From assembly GCF_000817785.2 (NCBI RefSeq), contig NZ_JTCM02000020.1:18733-82732 (forward strand): a DNA stretch of 64,000 bases, read 5' to 3'. Numbering within the stretch: the stretch's first letter is position 1; the number at the start of each line of letters is the position of its first letter. The notes beneath the pieces were generated by a model, which saw only the letters and a list, made by a program, of their open reading frames with translations, was not told the origin of the DNA and did no database searches. Below, one piece after another: positions 29,011 to 38,239 of the stretch. The translations under genes were made by a program, and so were the position numbers. The stretch is from Hassallia byssoidea VB512170 (lineage in GTDB: Bacteria; Cyanobacteriota; Cyanobacteriia; Cyanobacteriales; Nostocaceae).

Positions 29011-30246
29011 ATGAGTCAAGAAATGCGACTTTTGGGTACTCAATCGTCGAAAACACCTGGGTTGAAGCCACAACTAGCGTCAGCACTATCTTGTTTAGAA
29101 GTGCAACTAGATCAAGAGTTAGCCCGCTATCGACGTACACGAACCGGATACAACACACCTAACCAAAGCCGCGTCAGTAGTAACGCACCTCAATTGCAGC
29201 AGACTGCGATCGCGGCGTTGGACCAAGTGCTTGCCGCAGGCATCGCGCTCAAAAAACCCGTACCAACTCCAACTTTGGTACAAGATGCGACCGTTCTTCA
29301 ACCGAATACCCCGTCCGCATCTGTTGAAGTTGAAACTCCTCAGTCAATGCCAGCGGCGACAACGGTAAATACTGAGATACAAAATCCTCCAAAGGTTGAG
29401 GTTATAGATAAAACAGATACACCTAATAAGGAAAATGGCAGTATTGTGCCTGCGGTTGTCAAATCTGATAAAACAGAAAATACCCCATCAGAAGTTCCCC
29501 CCAAGCAGCCAGACGATTATTTAGAATCATCTGAAGCACTGCTGCGAAGTTTGACAGAAGAACAACCACAAAAAAGAAAGCCAAGTAACAGCGACAATCT
29601 GCTATCACCTTTGGGGATTGGCTCAATGTTATTGCTATTAGTAGCTAGTTTAACCTTGGGATACGTACTATTTAATCCGAAAAGCTTGTCTGTGTTTGGC
29701 TTTGGTGGCAAGTCTCAGCCAAATTCGCCACCAACGGCATCGACAACTAATGTAAAAAATACTGAGGTAGCTAAACCGCAAACACCCACAACCCCCATAC
29801 CTAAGTATCCGAATCTCGCCACCGATGAATTTCCAGAGGTGAACGATCCTAATGACGTAGTTGGCTTAAAACCCAAACCGAAACCGACTCCTACAGCAAT
29901 ACCAAAGCCTGTGGCGGCACAAATACCGGCAAATCTACCTGTAGCGCCAATACAACAAGCACAACCCTTGCCAGGACAAATGCCGACACCAAAGGCAACA
30001 ACTTCGCCCAAGCCAGAATTGCCGCTAACAGAAGTGAAACCGTCAGCGGATGGATTTTATCATATCATCACAGAAAATCAGGGCGCGAGCGCTTTCGCTT
30101 CAGCGAGGGTAGTAGTTCCCGATGCTTATTTATCACCTGATGGAAAATTCATTTATCTGGGTGCGCTGAAAACCAAAGAGCAAGTAAAACAACAGATGCA
30201 ACTACTACAGTCAAAAGGAATTAAAGCGCGAGTGGAGCAACCTTAA
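29011..30246 (+). CDS. Membrane protein with Pro-rich linker and SPOR-like C-terminus
   Basis: 411 aa. The N-terminal 200 residues are polar, with a conserved LASALSCLEVQLDQELARYRR start. A single membrane helix lies near 208-230, and a long Pro/Thr-rich spacer follows. The last 65 residues (FYHIITENQ to KARVEQP) form a small alpha/beta unit resembling SPOR, including GALKTKEQVKQQMQLLQSKG. SPOR domains bind denuded peptidoglycan, so a role in the cell envelope or septum is plausible but inferred. It is 103 bases upstream of the pspA-type gene, in the same direction. Confidence 0.78.
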   Translation: MSQEMRLLGTQSSKTPGLKPQLASALSCLEVQLDQELARYRRTRTGYNTPNQSRVSSNAPQLQQTAIAALDQVLAAGIALKKPVPTPTLVQDATVLQPNTPSASVEVETPQSMPAATTVNTEIQNPPKVEVIDKTDTPNKENGSIVPAVVKSDKTENTPSEVPPKQPDDYLESSEALLRSLTEEQPQKRKPSNSDNLLSPLGIGSMLLLLVASLTLGYVLFNPKSLSVFGFGGKSQPNSPPTASTTNVKNTEVAKPQTPTTPIPKYPNLATDEFPEVNDPNDVVGLKPKPKPTPTAIPKPVAAQIPANLPVAPIQQAQPLPGQMPTPKATTSPKPELPLTEVKPSADGFYHIITENQGASAFASARVVVPDAYLSPDGKFIYLGALKTKEQVKQQMQLLQSKGIKARVEQP

Positions 30247-30349
30247 GAAGGGAAAATCTACGATACCATGAAAACATCTGCTTAACCCCTAGCTGTTGAC
30301 ACTGCATTTCTATCGGTATGTGCGAGCAAAAAGTGAATGGAGAGCCGAA

Positions 30350-31066
30350 ATGGAACTGATGAAGCGTATCCAACGGGTGATTCGCGCTAATCTCAATAGT
30401 ATGACGGGCAGTGCGGAAGATCCAGAAAAGATTCTCACTCAAGCCGTTATGGAGATGCAAAGTAATTTGGTGCAATTGCGACAAGCAGTAGCACAAGCGA
30501 TCGCGACTCAAAAACGCACTGAACGACAAACCGCTCAGGCTAAGTCAACAGCTATTGAATGGTATCGTCGCGCTCAACTAGCGCTACAAGCCAATAATGA
30601 ACCTCTCGCAAAAGAAGCGCTCACTAAACGTCGTGCTTATCAAGAAACAGAAAAAGCTCTTGCAGCTCAAATGGAGCAGCAAAACAGTCTGATAGTTAAA
30701 ATGAAACAAGATATGCGATCGCTAGAATTTAAAATTAGCGAGGCGAAAACCAAAAAAGATATGTACATTGCTCGCGCTCGTTCTGCTGAAGCGTCTTACC
30801 GACTTCAGGAAATGTTGAGCAATTCATCTACCACTAGCAGCCTAAACGCTTTTGAACGGATGGAAGAAAAAGTTTTGCAACTCGAAGCCAAATCAGAAGC
30901 AATAGCTCAACTCGACAGCGATGACTTGCAGCAGGAATTTACGTCTTTAGAATCAAATAATAGTATTGATGGGGAACTAGCAGCAATGAAGGTGCAGCTT
31001 TTAAGTGGGACAGATAATGTACCACACCCAAGCAATAATTTCAATTCTGAAAGCGGAAATACCTAA
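30350..31066 (+). CDS. pspA: PspA/IM30 family protein, short paralogue
   Basis: 238 aa from ATG 30350. Almost entirely helical, with the family start IQRVIRANLNSM, AEDPEKIL and the conserved block FKISEAKTKKDMYIARA. PspA-type ESCRT-III-like proteins polymerise on membranes under stress. It lacks the C-terminal Vipp1 helix present in the next gene, so the PspA label fits better. It is 180 bases upstream of vipp1, with about half its residues shared, which suggests a tandem duplication. ATG at 30359 is an alternative start. Confidence 0.85.
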   Translation: MELMKRIQRVIRANLNSMTGSAEDPEKILTQAVMEMQSNLVQLRQAVAQAIATQKRTERQTAQAKSTAIEWYRRAQLALQANNEPLAKEALTKRRAYQETEKALAAQMEQQNSLIVKMKQDMRSLEFKISEAKTKKDMYIARARSAEASYRLQEMLSNSSTTSSLNAFERMEEKVLQLEAKSEAIAQLDSDDLQQEFTSLESNNSIDGELAAMKVQLLSGTDNVPHPSNNFNSESGNT

Positions 31067-31246
31067 ACTCACGAATCGTAAAGATTGGGCAATTAAGGAA
31101 AACTAAAGCATATCTTAGAAATTAAGGGTTGTGTGAAGCTACCAATCCTCATCGAAAAGATTAAATTGAAATAGGTAGCTATTAAACAGTAAAAAAGCTA
31201 GTGTATCCGTTCAAAGCGCGTAAATCGCAAAAGGAAAAACAAAGTT

Positions 31247-32029
31247 ATGGGATTATTTGATCGCATTAGACGAGTAGTTGGTGCTAACCTTAATGACCTG
31301 GTAAGTAAAGCCGAAGATCCAGAAAAAATGCTGGAACAAGCCATCCTGGAAATGCAGGAAGACTTAGTACAGCTGCGTCAGGGAGTCGCTCAAGCGATCG
31401 CTGCTCAAAAACGTACAGAAAAACAGTATAATGATGCCCAAAATGAAATAAATAAGTGGCAGCGTAATGCCCAGCTAGCGCTGCAAAAAGGTGATGAAAA
31501 CCTTGCACGCCAAGCACTAGAGCGGAAAAAGACTTACACTGACACCGGCACTGCACTCAAAACCAGCCTGGATCAGCAAAGTACTCAGGTAGATACTCTC
31601 AAGCGCAACTTAATCCAGCTAGAGAGCAAAATTTCTGAGGCAAAAACCAAGAAAGAAATGCTCAAAGCGCGAATTACCACCGCCAAAGCTCAAGAGCAAC
31701 TTCAAGGCATGGTGCGCGGTATGAATACCAGCAGCGCAATGGCAGCTTTTGAGCGGATGGAAGAAAAAGTCTTGATGCAAGAAGCTCGCGCTCAGTCAGC
31801 AGGAGAGTTAGCAGGTGCCGATTTAGAAAGCCAATTTGCCAAATTGGAAGCCGGTAGCGATGTTGACGATGAATTGGCAGCTTTGAAAGCGCAGATGACA
31901 CTAGGACCTGCTGCCACACCAACTCAATCGTTACCCCCAGGACAAACCACCACTCCCAAAACTAATCAGCAACCGGAAGTGGTTGATGCCGAAATCGAAT
32001 CGCTACGCAAGCAATTGGATCAAATGTAA
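31247..32029 (+). CDS. vipp1: Vipp1/IM30, membrane-remodelling protein
   Basis: 260 aa. Family start MGLFDRIRRVVGANLNDLVS, AEDPEKMLEQAI, the hinge region with SKISEAKTKKEMLKARI, and a C-terminal linker plus helix (PEVVDAEIESLRKQL) that distinguishes Vipp1 from PspA. It forms rings and rods on membranes and is needed for thylakoid maintenance in cyanobacteria. The tandem arrangement with a PspA-type gene supports duplication as its origin. A small hairpin follows the stop. Confidence 0.93.
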   Translation: MGLFDRIRRVVGANLNDLVSKAEDPEKMLEQAILEMQEDLVQLRQGVAQAIAAQKRTEKQYNDAQNEINKWQRNAQLALQKGDENLARQALERKKTYTDTGTALKTSLDQQSTQVDTLKRNLIQLESKISEAKTKKEMLKARITTAKAQEQLQGMVRGMNTSSAMAAFERMEEKVLMQEARAQSAGELAGADLESQFAKLEAGSDVDDELAALKAQMTLGPAATPTQSLPPGQTTTPKTNQQPEVVDAEIESLRKQLDQM

Positions 32030-32057
32030 CATTATCAGAAAAATCCTCTTTCCCCAG

Positions 32058-32083
32058 TCCCACGCCTTTTGGTCGTGGGATTT
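32058..32083 (+). terminator. Possible terminator after vipp1
   Basis: Stem TCCCACG/CGTGGGA with a nine-base loop, followed by a short TTT only. Confidence 0.45.
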
Positions 32084-32100
32084 CGCGTCAAAATGATTTA

Positions 32101-32212
32101 GTCAACAGTCAACAGTCAACAGTCAACAGTCAACAGTCAACAGTCAATGGTCAATTAAGTTTAAACTCTGGATTATTGACTTTGGACTGTTGACTTTGGA
32201 CTATTGACGACT
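32101..32212. repeat. GTCAACA and TTGGACT heptamer repeats in inverted arrangement
   Basis: Six units of GTCAACA are followed, after a short spacer, by TTGACTTTGGACTG units that are roughly complementary, so the region could fold on itself. Confidence 0.85.
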
Positions 32213-32268
32213 TTGAGATAGAGTATTTTGTGTGCCAATCTAAATCGTGCCACCAGATGGAGACTGCA

Positions 32269-32604
32269 ATGAGTAAGGGTGTAAGCACTATAACTGATGC
32301 TGAGTTTGAAACCGAAGTTTTGAAAGCCGAACAGCCAGTATTGGTTTACTTTTGGGCTTCTTGGTGCGGACCTTGTAAATTGATGTCACCACTAATCAAC
32401 TCAGCTGCCAATACGTACAGCGATCGCCTGAAAATCGTCAAAATGGAAGTAGATCCTAACCCACAGACTGTTAAGGAATATCAAGTTGAAGGTGTACCCG
32501 CTCTCCGGCTATTTCAAGGAAACACAGTCTTAGCTTCGAGTGAGGGAGTCATCGGTAAAGATAAATTACTCGACTTCCTGGAAACTCATTTAAACAATAA
32601 TTAG
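32269..32604 (+). CDS. Thioredoxin family protein
   Basis: 111 aa from ATG 32269; GTG 32230 and ATG 32257 are in-frame alternatives. The active site WCGPC occupies residues 32-36, the cis-Pro motif is GVPALRLF, and the thioredoxin fold is complete. It is divergent from standard TrxA (ASWCGPCKLMSP), so it belongs to another cyanobacterial thioredoxin subgroup. It should act as a disulfide reductase in the cytosol. It precedes the aminotransferase gene in the same direction, separated by a pair of palindromic repeats. Confidence 0.92.
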   Translation: MSKGVSTITDAEFETEVLKAEQPVLVYFWASWCGPCKLMSPLINSAANTYSDRLKIVKMEVDPNPQTVKEYQVEGVPALRLFQGNTVLASSEGVIGKDKLLDFLETHLNNN

Positions 32605-32625
32605 TCCTAAGTTCTCTGACTCCCC

Positions 32626-32695
32626 GTACAGACGTTCGGTCCAGAACGTCTCTACCGTGCTTTTCGTACAGACGTTCGGTCCAGAACGTCTCTAC
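32626..32695. repeat. Two tandem copies of the GTACAGACGTTC palindrome
   Basis: Copies at 32626-32655 and 32666-32695, 40 bp apart. Arms GTACAGACGTTC and GAACGTCTCTAC. Confidence 0.85.
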
Positions 32696-32719
32696 CGCTC
32701 CTCCTAACTCCTAACTAAA

Positions 32720-34066
32720 ATGCAGTTTGCGAAACGTTTACAACCCCTGCAATTCAATGTATTTGCTGAAATGGACAGAGCTAAAGCAATAGCTAAGGCT
32801 GCTGGGCAACAGTTGATAGATTTGTCGCTGGGGTCTTCTGATTTACCAGCCGAACCGCACGTAATTGAAGCGATCGCTTCTTCTCTTGGCGATCCAAGTA
32901 CTCACGGCTACTTGCTGTTTAACGGTACGAGGGCGTTTCGCTCTGCCGCAGCTAATTGGTACGAGCAAAAATTCGGCATAAAAGTTGACCCAGAAACGGA
33001 AGTGTTACCCTTGATTGGTTCTCAAGAAGGGACGGCACATTTACCTCTAGCAGTGCTTAATCCTGGAGATTTTGCCTTATTGCTCGATCCGGGCTATCCT
33101 TCTCATGCCGGCGGAGTGTACTTAGCCAGCGGTCAAATCTACCCGATGTCACTCCGGGAAGAAAACAATTTTTTACCAGTATTTAGCGAAATTCCCGCCC
33201 CTGTTTTGGCACAGTCGCGGATGATGGTATTGAGCTATCCTCACAATCCTACCAGCGCGATCGCGCCATTATCTTTCTTCCAAGAAGCTGTAGCATTTTG
33301 TCAACAACATAATCTCGTCCTCGTTCACGATTTCCCCTACGTAGATTTAGTGTTTGACGAGACTGGGGGACAAGGGGACAAGGGGACAAGGGGACAAGGG
33401 GGACAAGGGGGACAGGGGGGACAGGGAGGACAAGGAGGACAAGGAGGAAAAATTTCTCCCTTGTCTTCCCCCTCTCCCTTGTCTTCCCCATCCCCCCATC
33501 CCCCCATCCCCCCATCCCCCCCTCTCCCCCTCTCCCCCTCCTCCCCTCTCGCTCCTTCAATTTTCCAAGCTGACCCAGATAAAAGTGTCTCGATTGAGTT
33601 TTTCACTTTGTCCAAGTCATATAATATGGGTGGCTTCCGTATTGGCTATGCCATTGGTAATGCTGAGTTGATTCACGCTTTACGTCAGGTAAAGGCAGCT
33701 GTTGATTTTAATCAGTATCGGGGAATTTTAAATGGGGCGATCGCTGCTCTTACCGGTCCTCAAGCTGGGGTGAATGCTGCTGTTGCTACCTTCAAACAAC
33801 GTCGAGATGCTTTTATTAGCGCTTTACACCGCATTGGCTGGCAAGTTCCTACTCCCCAAGCAACAATGTATATTTGGGCAAAGTTGCCGACACATTGGAG
33901 TCAAAATTCTATAGAATTTTGTACTGAGTTAGTCGAACAAACTGGTGTTGCGGCTTCCCCTGGTGCAGGCTTTGGTAAATTTGGGGAAGGGTATGTTCGC
34001 TTTGCTTTAGTCCATGAGCCAACTATATTAACCACCGCTGTGGAGAGAATAGCTAAGTTTTTGTAA
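32720..34066 (+). CDS. PLP aminotransferase (LL-DAP aminotransferase-like) with low-complexity insert
   Basis: 448 aa, fold-type I aminotransferase of the succinyl/LL-diaminopimelate or related class. Seen are LSLGSSDLPAEPHV, the PLP-contact HDFPYVDLVFD, and the lysine motif FFTLSKSYNMGGFRIGY. Residues about 214-280 are an insert of GGQGGQ and Pro/Ser-rich sequence encoded by GGGGGACAA nine-mers, placed between the PLP Asp/Tyr segment and IFQADPDKSV. Both flanks read as normal family sequence, so the frame is kept. It could take part in lysine or peptidoglycan precursor synthesis; substrate uncertain. Confidence 0.88.
   Translation: MQFAKRLQPLQFNVFAEMDRAKAIAKAAGQQLIDLSLGSSDLPAEPHVIEAIASSLGDPSTHGYLLFNGTRAFRSAAANWYEQKFGIKVDPETEVLPLIGSQEGTAHLPLAVLNPGDFALLLDPGYPSHAGGVYLASGQIYPMSLREENNFLPVFSEIPAPVLAQSRMMVLSYPHNPTSAIAPLSFFQEAVAFCQQHNLVLVHDFPYVDLVFDETGGQGDKGTRGQGGQGGQGGQGGQGGQGGKISPLSSPSPLSSPSPHPPIPPSPPLPLSPSSPLAPSIFQADPDKSVSIEFFTLSKSYNMGGFRIGYAIGNAELIHALRQVKAAVDFNQYRGILNGAIAALTGPQAGVNAAVATFKQRRDAFISALHRIGWQVPTPQATMYIWAKLPTHWSQNSIEFCTELVEQTGVAASPGAGFGKFGEGYVRFALVHEPTILTTAVERIAKFL
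33361..33560. repeat. In-frame nine-mer repeat inside the aminotransferase
   Basis: GGGACAAGG and GGACAGGGG units are followed by CCCCATCC and CTCTCCCC units, about 200 bases, read as Gly/Gln- then Pro/Ser-rich peptide. Confidence 0.92.
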
Positions 34067-34252
34067 GCAATTTATAAACTCTTCATCTCTAATTAACCAT
34101 AAATTTATCGTTTCCGCCTTGACTACCTGCATTTTCTCTGGAAGGTACAGGTAAAATTACATAGTACATAATACTAAAAATTACCCTAAAAAAGTATATT
34201 TAGTCAGTGTTGAGCTAAAATCGTAGCTTCAAAAGTCAAGGACGCGGCTTAC

Positions 34253-34909
34253 ATGACAGTAACTAAGCAATTCAAAATTACCAAGGTTATAAGCGCCAAA
34301 AGCAGGCGCTCAAACTTATCTCAAAATTCGACATTGAAAATGGTTCCGTGCCAATTTCAGCTAGCACTGTGGCTAGTACAGACACAATTCATGGCGATTT
34401 TTGTTGCCGTTGTTGGATTGACGATCGCTGCTACCCCAGCGTCAGCTTTCTCATCTAAAGCTGACAGCTTCATCAGAAATCGTTCAGTAAATTTATTGAA
34501 TGATAATCACACCAGCTTGAATTTGGAACTGGATTTGACTCAAACAAAATTTACTAGTAACGAAACTATAGATCAATTGAACTTAAATCAAGTTCAACCA
34601 TACGATTTTGATACACAGAGAATTTTGACAACTGGTAATCAAGTTTCGCAATTGCTGCAAAAAGCAGAAAGCAATATAGAAGAAATTATTCAAGCTAGTG
34701 AAGTGTCAAGTGAGACAATAGACGGCAAAACTTTCTATAAATATCATGGGGATACAAATAAAGCCAAAAATACGGATACATATACTAATACTTGGAAAGC
34801 ACCTGCGTCTCCTCCTAAAAGAAGGATACCAGAACCCTCGACAATATTAGGACTGATAGCGATCGCTAGTTTGTTTGTCACCCAGCGTCAAAAGATGAAA
34901 ATACGCTAA
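34253..34909 (+). CDS. PEP-CTERM sorting-domain protein
   Basis: 218 aa. A hydrophobic signal-like segment near residues 45-62 ends in TPASA, and ATG at codon 30 would give a more usual signal peptide. The mature region is polar, Asn/Thr-rich and of no recognised fold. The end is RIPEPSTILGLIAIASLFVTQRQK: the PEP motif, a membrane helix and a basic tail, the hallmark of exosortase substrates. The protein is expected at the cell surface or in exopolysaccharide. No exosortase gene is in the window. Confidence 0.85.
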   Translation: MTVTKQFKITKVISAKSRRSNLSQNSTLKMVPCQFQLALWLVQTQFMAIFVAVVGLTIAATPASAFSSKADSFIRNRSVNLLNDNHTSLNLELDLTQTKFTSNETIDQLNLNQVQPYDFDTQRILTTGNQVSQLLQKAESNIEEIIQASEVSSETIDGKTFYKYHGDTNKAKNTDTYTNTWKAPASPPKRRIPEPSTILGLIAIASLFVTQRQKMKIR

Positions 34910-34982
34910 GGGTAAGAATCATTTTCATCATCGCCTAATCCAATTTTTCACTTAATTAGACAAGATTGCACTCATTCCCCAA

Positions 34983-35054
34983 AACCCCACCCCCAACCCC
35001 TCCCCGCCTGCGGGGAGGGGAGACTTTGACGTAAGTTAAAGGCGGGGTGGGGTT
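34983..35054. repeat. Nested C-rich/G-rich palindromic repeat
   Basis: Outer arms AACCCCACCCC and GGGGTGGGGTT enclose an inner hairpin CCCCTCCCCGC/GCGGGGAGGGG. This is a compact dispersed repeat. Confidence 0.85.
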
Positions 35055-35157
35055 CTTCTTTTTGATTTATGCAAGAAGTCTATTCATCATATTTATGTAT
35101 TATTGCCTTGTTTCATGGCAATATTTTTTTGTGTTTTATATTAGACGATAGATAGAA

Positions 35158-35577
35158 ATGACAGCAAGATTCTTTAAGAGACAGCAGTTTCAATCACATC
35201 AGTCTAAACGGATTTTGCTAATTGAAGATAATGATGTTAATAGAATATTGCTTGATGATTATCTAAATTATTATGGTTATGATGTCCGAAGTTTATCAGA
35301 GGCTTCTAGTTTTTTCTCAACTATAGAACAATTCCAACCCAAGTTAATTTTATTAGACTTAAAATTGCCAGATATTGATGGTTATACCCTGCTAGAAAAA
35401 ATGCAAAATAAACCAGATTATGTTAACATACCTGTTATTGTAGTTTCAGCTTTAGCTTTTAAAGCAGATCAACAACGAGCTTTAGATTTAGGTGCTTGTC
35501 GCTATTTTGTTAAACCCGTAAATTTAATTGATTTAATTCAAGCAATTGAAGAAGAATTGGCTTTGAACAGTAAATAA
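35158..35577 (+). CDS. Single-domain response regulator
   Basis: 139 aa receiver domain: acidic pair in LLIEDNDVNR, phospho-acceptor Asp in LILLDLKLPDIDG (near residue 71), Ser in VVSALA, and Lys in FVKPV. No output domain is present, so it works through protein contacts, probably in a phosphorelay. The neighbours give no partner; cognate kinases may be among those at 22246, 25033 or 42112, but this is not shown. Confidence 0.92.
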   Translation: MTARFFKRQQFQSHQSKRILLIEDNDVNRILLDDYLNYYGYDVRSLSEASSFFSTIEQFQPKLILLDLKLPDIDGYTLLEKMQNKPDYVNIPVIVVSALAFKADQQRALDLGACRYFVKPVNLIDLIQAIEEELALNSK

Positions 35578-35598
35578 ACTTTCGTGCTTGGTGTGAGT

Positions 35599-35778
35599 TT
35601 ATTCAGATTTTTGGCTGGCAATGAACTCTTCAACAATCTGACTCAGGTTTTGCACATTATTACCAATTTCGGAAATTTTACGTTGAGCTTGTGCTAAAAG
35701 CAACATTGCTGTTTGCAGTTCGTTGAGTGTTTCATCCATAGAGTTACGATATTGAGATTCAAAATCTTGCAGGTTCAT
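35599..35778 (-). CDS. Small coiled-coil hypothetical protein
   Basis: 59 aa from ATG 35778; a longer version starts at TTG 35829. The whole sequence is amphipathic helix with heptads (LNELQTAMLLLAQAQRKI, then NVQNLSQIVEEFI). No family is recognised. It is convergent with the response-regulator gene, 21 bases apart. It is likely real given its composition but unconfirmed. Confidence 0.55.
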   Translation of the reverse strand: MNLQDFESQYRNSMDETLNELQTAMLLLAQAQRKISEIGNNVQNLSQIVEEFIASQKSE

Positions 35779-36232
35779 TGTTTTTCTCACGTCTGAAATC
35801 CTATCGTTTACAGTTTCAATCGTAATCAATATGCTGAAATTGCTAAATCCGTTAATTCGCTTAATGTTTGACGCTTTAGTTAAACTCCGGAATCTTGCTT
35901 ATTAATCAATGAATAATATAACAACTTTATATAAAAATACCCAATACAAGTATTGATCTAGTGAACTAAGTAATAAAAAGGCTGGCAAAAATGGTCAAGC
36001 AAAATAATAGCCGAGTAATGAAAAAGTAATTTGGCTTGAAAATAAAGAAGAGAATGATAATTTATAAAATATGTAGTAGATATATGAATTTATAAAATAT
36101 TTTAAAAAGGCAAAGACTAAAAGTTGTCTGCGTGCTTAATATTTTCTTGATAAATAACCTATAAAATCAACACATTTATATGAATTTTTATTAAAATAGA
36201 GATAGGTATATTTGTGAAACTACTTAATAGTT
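35779..36232. other. AT-rich intergenic region ahead of uvrC
   Basis: 454 bases, strongly AT-rich, with no supported ORF and no repeat. It presumably contains promoters for uvrC and the coiled-coil gene. Confidence 0.5.
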
Positions 36233-38110
36233 GTGACAACATCTGCTCAAATAGTACCACTGCTTAAAGATCCAGAACGTCTGGAAAACCGTCTGGTAGA
36301 AATTCCCCCGGAACCTGGGGTTTATTTCATGCGCGACGGAAGCGATCGCATAATCTACATAGGTAAATCGCGAAAATTGCGATCGCGTGTCCGTTCATAT
36401 TTCCGCGAGTCGCAAAAACTAAGCGAACGCATCGCGACAATGGTAAAGCAGGTGACGGAAATTGAATTTATCGTCACCGATACCGAAGCTGAAGCTTTAG
36501 CGCTAGAAGCAAACTTAATCAAGCAGCACCAGCCATACTTTAATGTGCTGCTAAAGGATGATAAAAAATATCCTTACGTATGCATTACTTGGTCTGAAGA
36601 ATATCCGCGTATTTTCATCACCCGCAAACGCAAAAGCGGTAACGAAAAAGATAAGTTTTACGGACCTTATACTGATTCTCACCTATTACGGGAAATATTA
36701 CGCATATCTAAGCGCATCTTCGCACTCAAACAACGACCGCAACCACTTTTCAAAGACCGTCCTTGCCTAAATTACGATTTAGGTCGCTGTCCGGGTGTGT
36801 GTCAAAAGCTGATTTCACCAGAAGAATACCGCAAAACTGTGCAAAAAGTAGCGATGGTGTTTCAAGGTCGAACTCAGGAACTAATTGATATCTTGACACA
36901 ACAAATGCAGAAATCGGCGGAAGCGCTGAATTTTGAGTCTGCTGCGCGAATTCGCGATCAAATCGCTGGGTTGAAGTCGCTGAATGCAAATCAAAAAGTT
37001 GCCTTACCGGATGATACCGTTTCGCGGGATGCGATCGCTCTGGCTGGCGATGATAAACACGCTTGTATTCAATTATTCCAAATTCGCGCTGGGCAACTTG
37101 TCGGACGTTTGGGTTTCGTTGCCGAAACTCACGCTGAACCTGGAGCTATTTTACAACGAGTGTTGGAGGAACATTATCAAACCGCCGACGCGGTGGAAAT
37201 TCCCGCAGAAATTTTGGTACAGCACGAGTTACCAGATGCAGAAATATTAGCCGATGTTTTAAGTCAACGCAAACAACGAAAAGTCACGATTTTGGCTCCG
37301 CAGCGGCAAACTAAGGCAGAATTAATTGAGATGGTAGAGCGAAATGCTCAGTTTGAATTGCAAAGAATGCAAAAATTCGGCGATCGCAATCACCAAGCGA
37401 TGCAAGATTTAGCTGCGATTCTCGATTTACCCGATTTACCTCACCGCATCGAAGGTTACGACATCTCACACATCCAAGGTTCAAATGCAGTAGCTTCTCA
37501 AGTCGTGTTTATCGACGGAATCAGCGCTAACCAGCATTACCGTCACTACAAAATCAAAAATCCCACAGTTACTGCCGGACATTCAGATGATTTTGCGAGT
37601 TTGGCTGAAGTTATTCAGCGTCGCTTTCGTAAGTATGCTGAAGATCCGGAGTTATTAAGACAGGGTAATCCAGATTTTCCCGATCTAATTATGATTGATG
37701 GCGGTAAAGGTCAATTATCTTCGGTTGTGGCTGTCTTGCAAGAGATGAATTTATTAGAAGATTTGCGAGTCGTCAGTTTAGCAAAGCAGCGAGAAGAGAT
37801 TTTTCTTCCGGGAGAATCCGCACCATTGCAAACTGAAGCTGAACAACCAGGAGTGCAGTTATTGCGACGCTTGCGGGATGAAGCGCATAGATTTGCAGTT
37901 AGTTTTCATCGTCAGCAACGCAGTGATAAATTAAGGCGATCGCGTTTAGATGAAATTCCCGGTTTGGGACACCATCGACAAAAGCTGCTTTTAGGACATT
38001 TTCGCTCTGTTGATTATATCCGGCAAGCGACACCCGCACAACTAGCTGAGGTTTCGGGAATTGGTCCGCGTTTAGCGCAAGAGATTTACGATTATTTTCA
38101 TCCGATCTAA
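36233..38110 (+). CDS. uvrC: Excinuclease ABC subunit C
   Basis: 625 aa starting at GTG 36233. The N-terminal GIY-YIG nuclease has PGVYFMRD and IIYIGKS. A UVR motif lies near residues 210-245 ([13 protein letters not shown]). The C-terminal nuclease has [15 protein letters not shown] and [11 protein letters not shown] helix-hairpin-helix pair ends the protein ([13 protein letters not shown], then [12 protein letters not shown]). It makes both incisions in nucleotide excision repair. Full family length. Single gene, followed by a large palindrome. Confidence 0.97.
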   Translation: MTTSAQIVPLLKDPERLENRLVEIPPEPGVYFMRDGSDRIIYIGKSRKLRSRVRSYFRESQKLSERIATMVKQVTEIEFIVTDTEAEALALEANLIKQHQPYFNVLLKDDKKYPYVCITWSEEYPRIFITRKRKSGNEKDKFYGPYTDSHLLREILRISKRIFALKQRPQPLFKDRPCLNYDLGRCPGVCQKLISPEEYRKTVQKVAMVFQGRTQELIDILTQQMQKSAEALNFESAARIRDQIAGLKSLNANQKVALPDDTVSRDAIALAGDDKHACIQLFQIRAGQLVGRLGFVAETHAEPGAILQRVLEEHYQTADAVEIPAEILVQHELPDAEILADVLSQRKQRKVTILAPQRQTKAELIEMVERNAQFELQRMQKFGDRNHQAMQDLAAILDLPDLPHRIEGYDISHIQGSNAVASQVVFIDGISANQHYRHYKIKNPTVTAGHSDDFASLAEVIQRRFRKYAEDPELLRQGNPDFPDLIMIDGGKGQLSSVVAVLQEMNLLEDLRVVSLAKQREEIFLPGESAPLQTEAEQPGVQLLRRLRDEAHRFAVSFHRQQRSDKLRRSRLDEIPGLGHHRQKLLLGHFRSVDYIRQATPAQLAEVSGIGPRLAQEIYDYFHPI

Positions 38111-38120
38111 GAGGCATTAT

Positions 38121-38169
38121 CTAATACCAATTCTTTATGAAGCTGCGCTAAATAAAGAATTGGTATTAG
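38121..38169. repeat. Perfect 18-bp-arm palindrome after uvrC
   Basis: Arm CTAATACCAATTCTTTAT and its exact complement surround 13 bases. It has no T run, so it looks like a dispersed repeat that may also stop transcription. Confidence 0.85.
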
Positions 38170-38239
38170 TACATCTGCACGGGGGAACTTCAGGTTAAGG
38201 TAGAAAAAGTGTTCAAACGCGCAGGGTGAGTCAGTAGTC

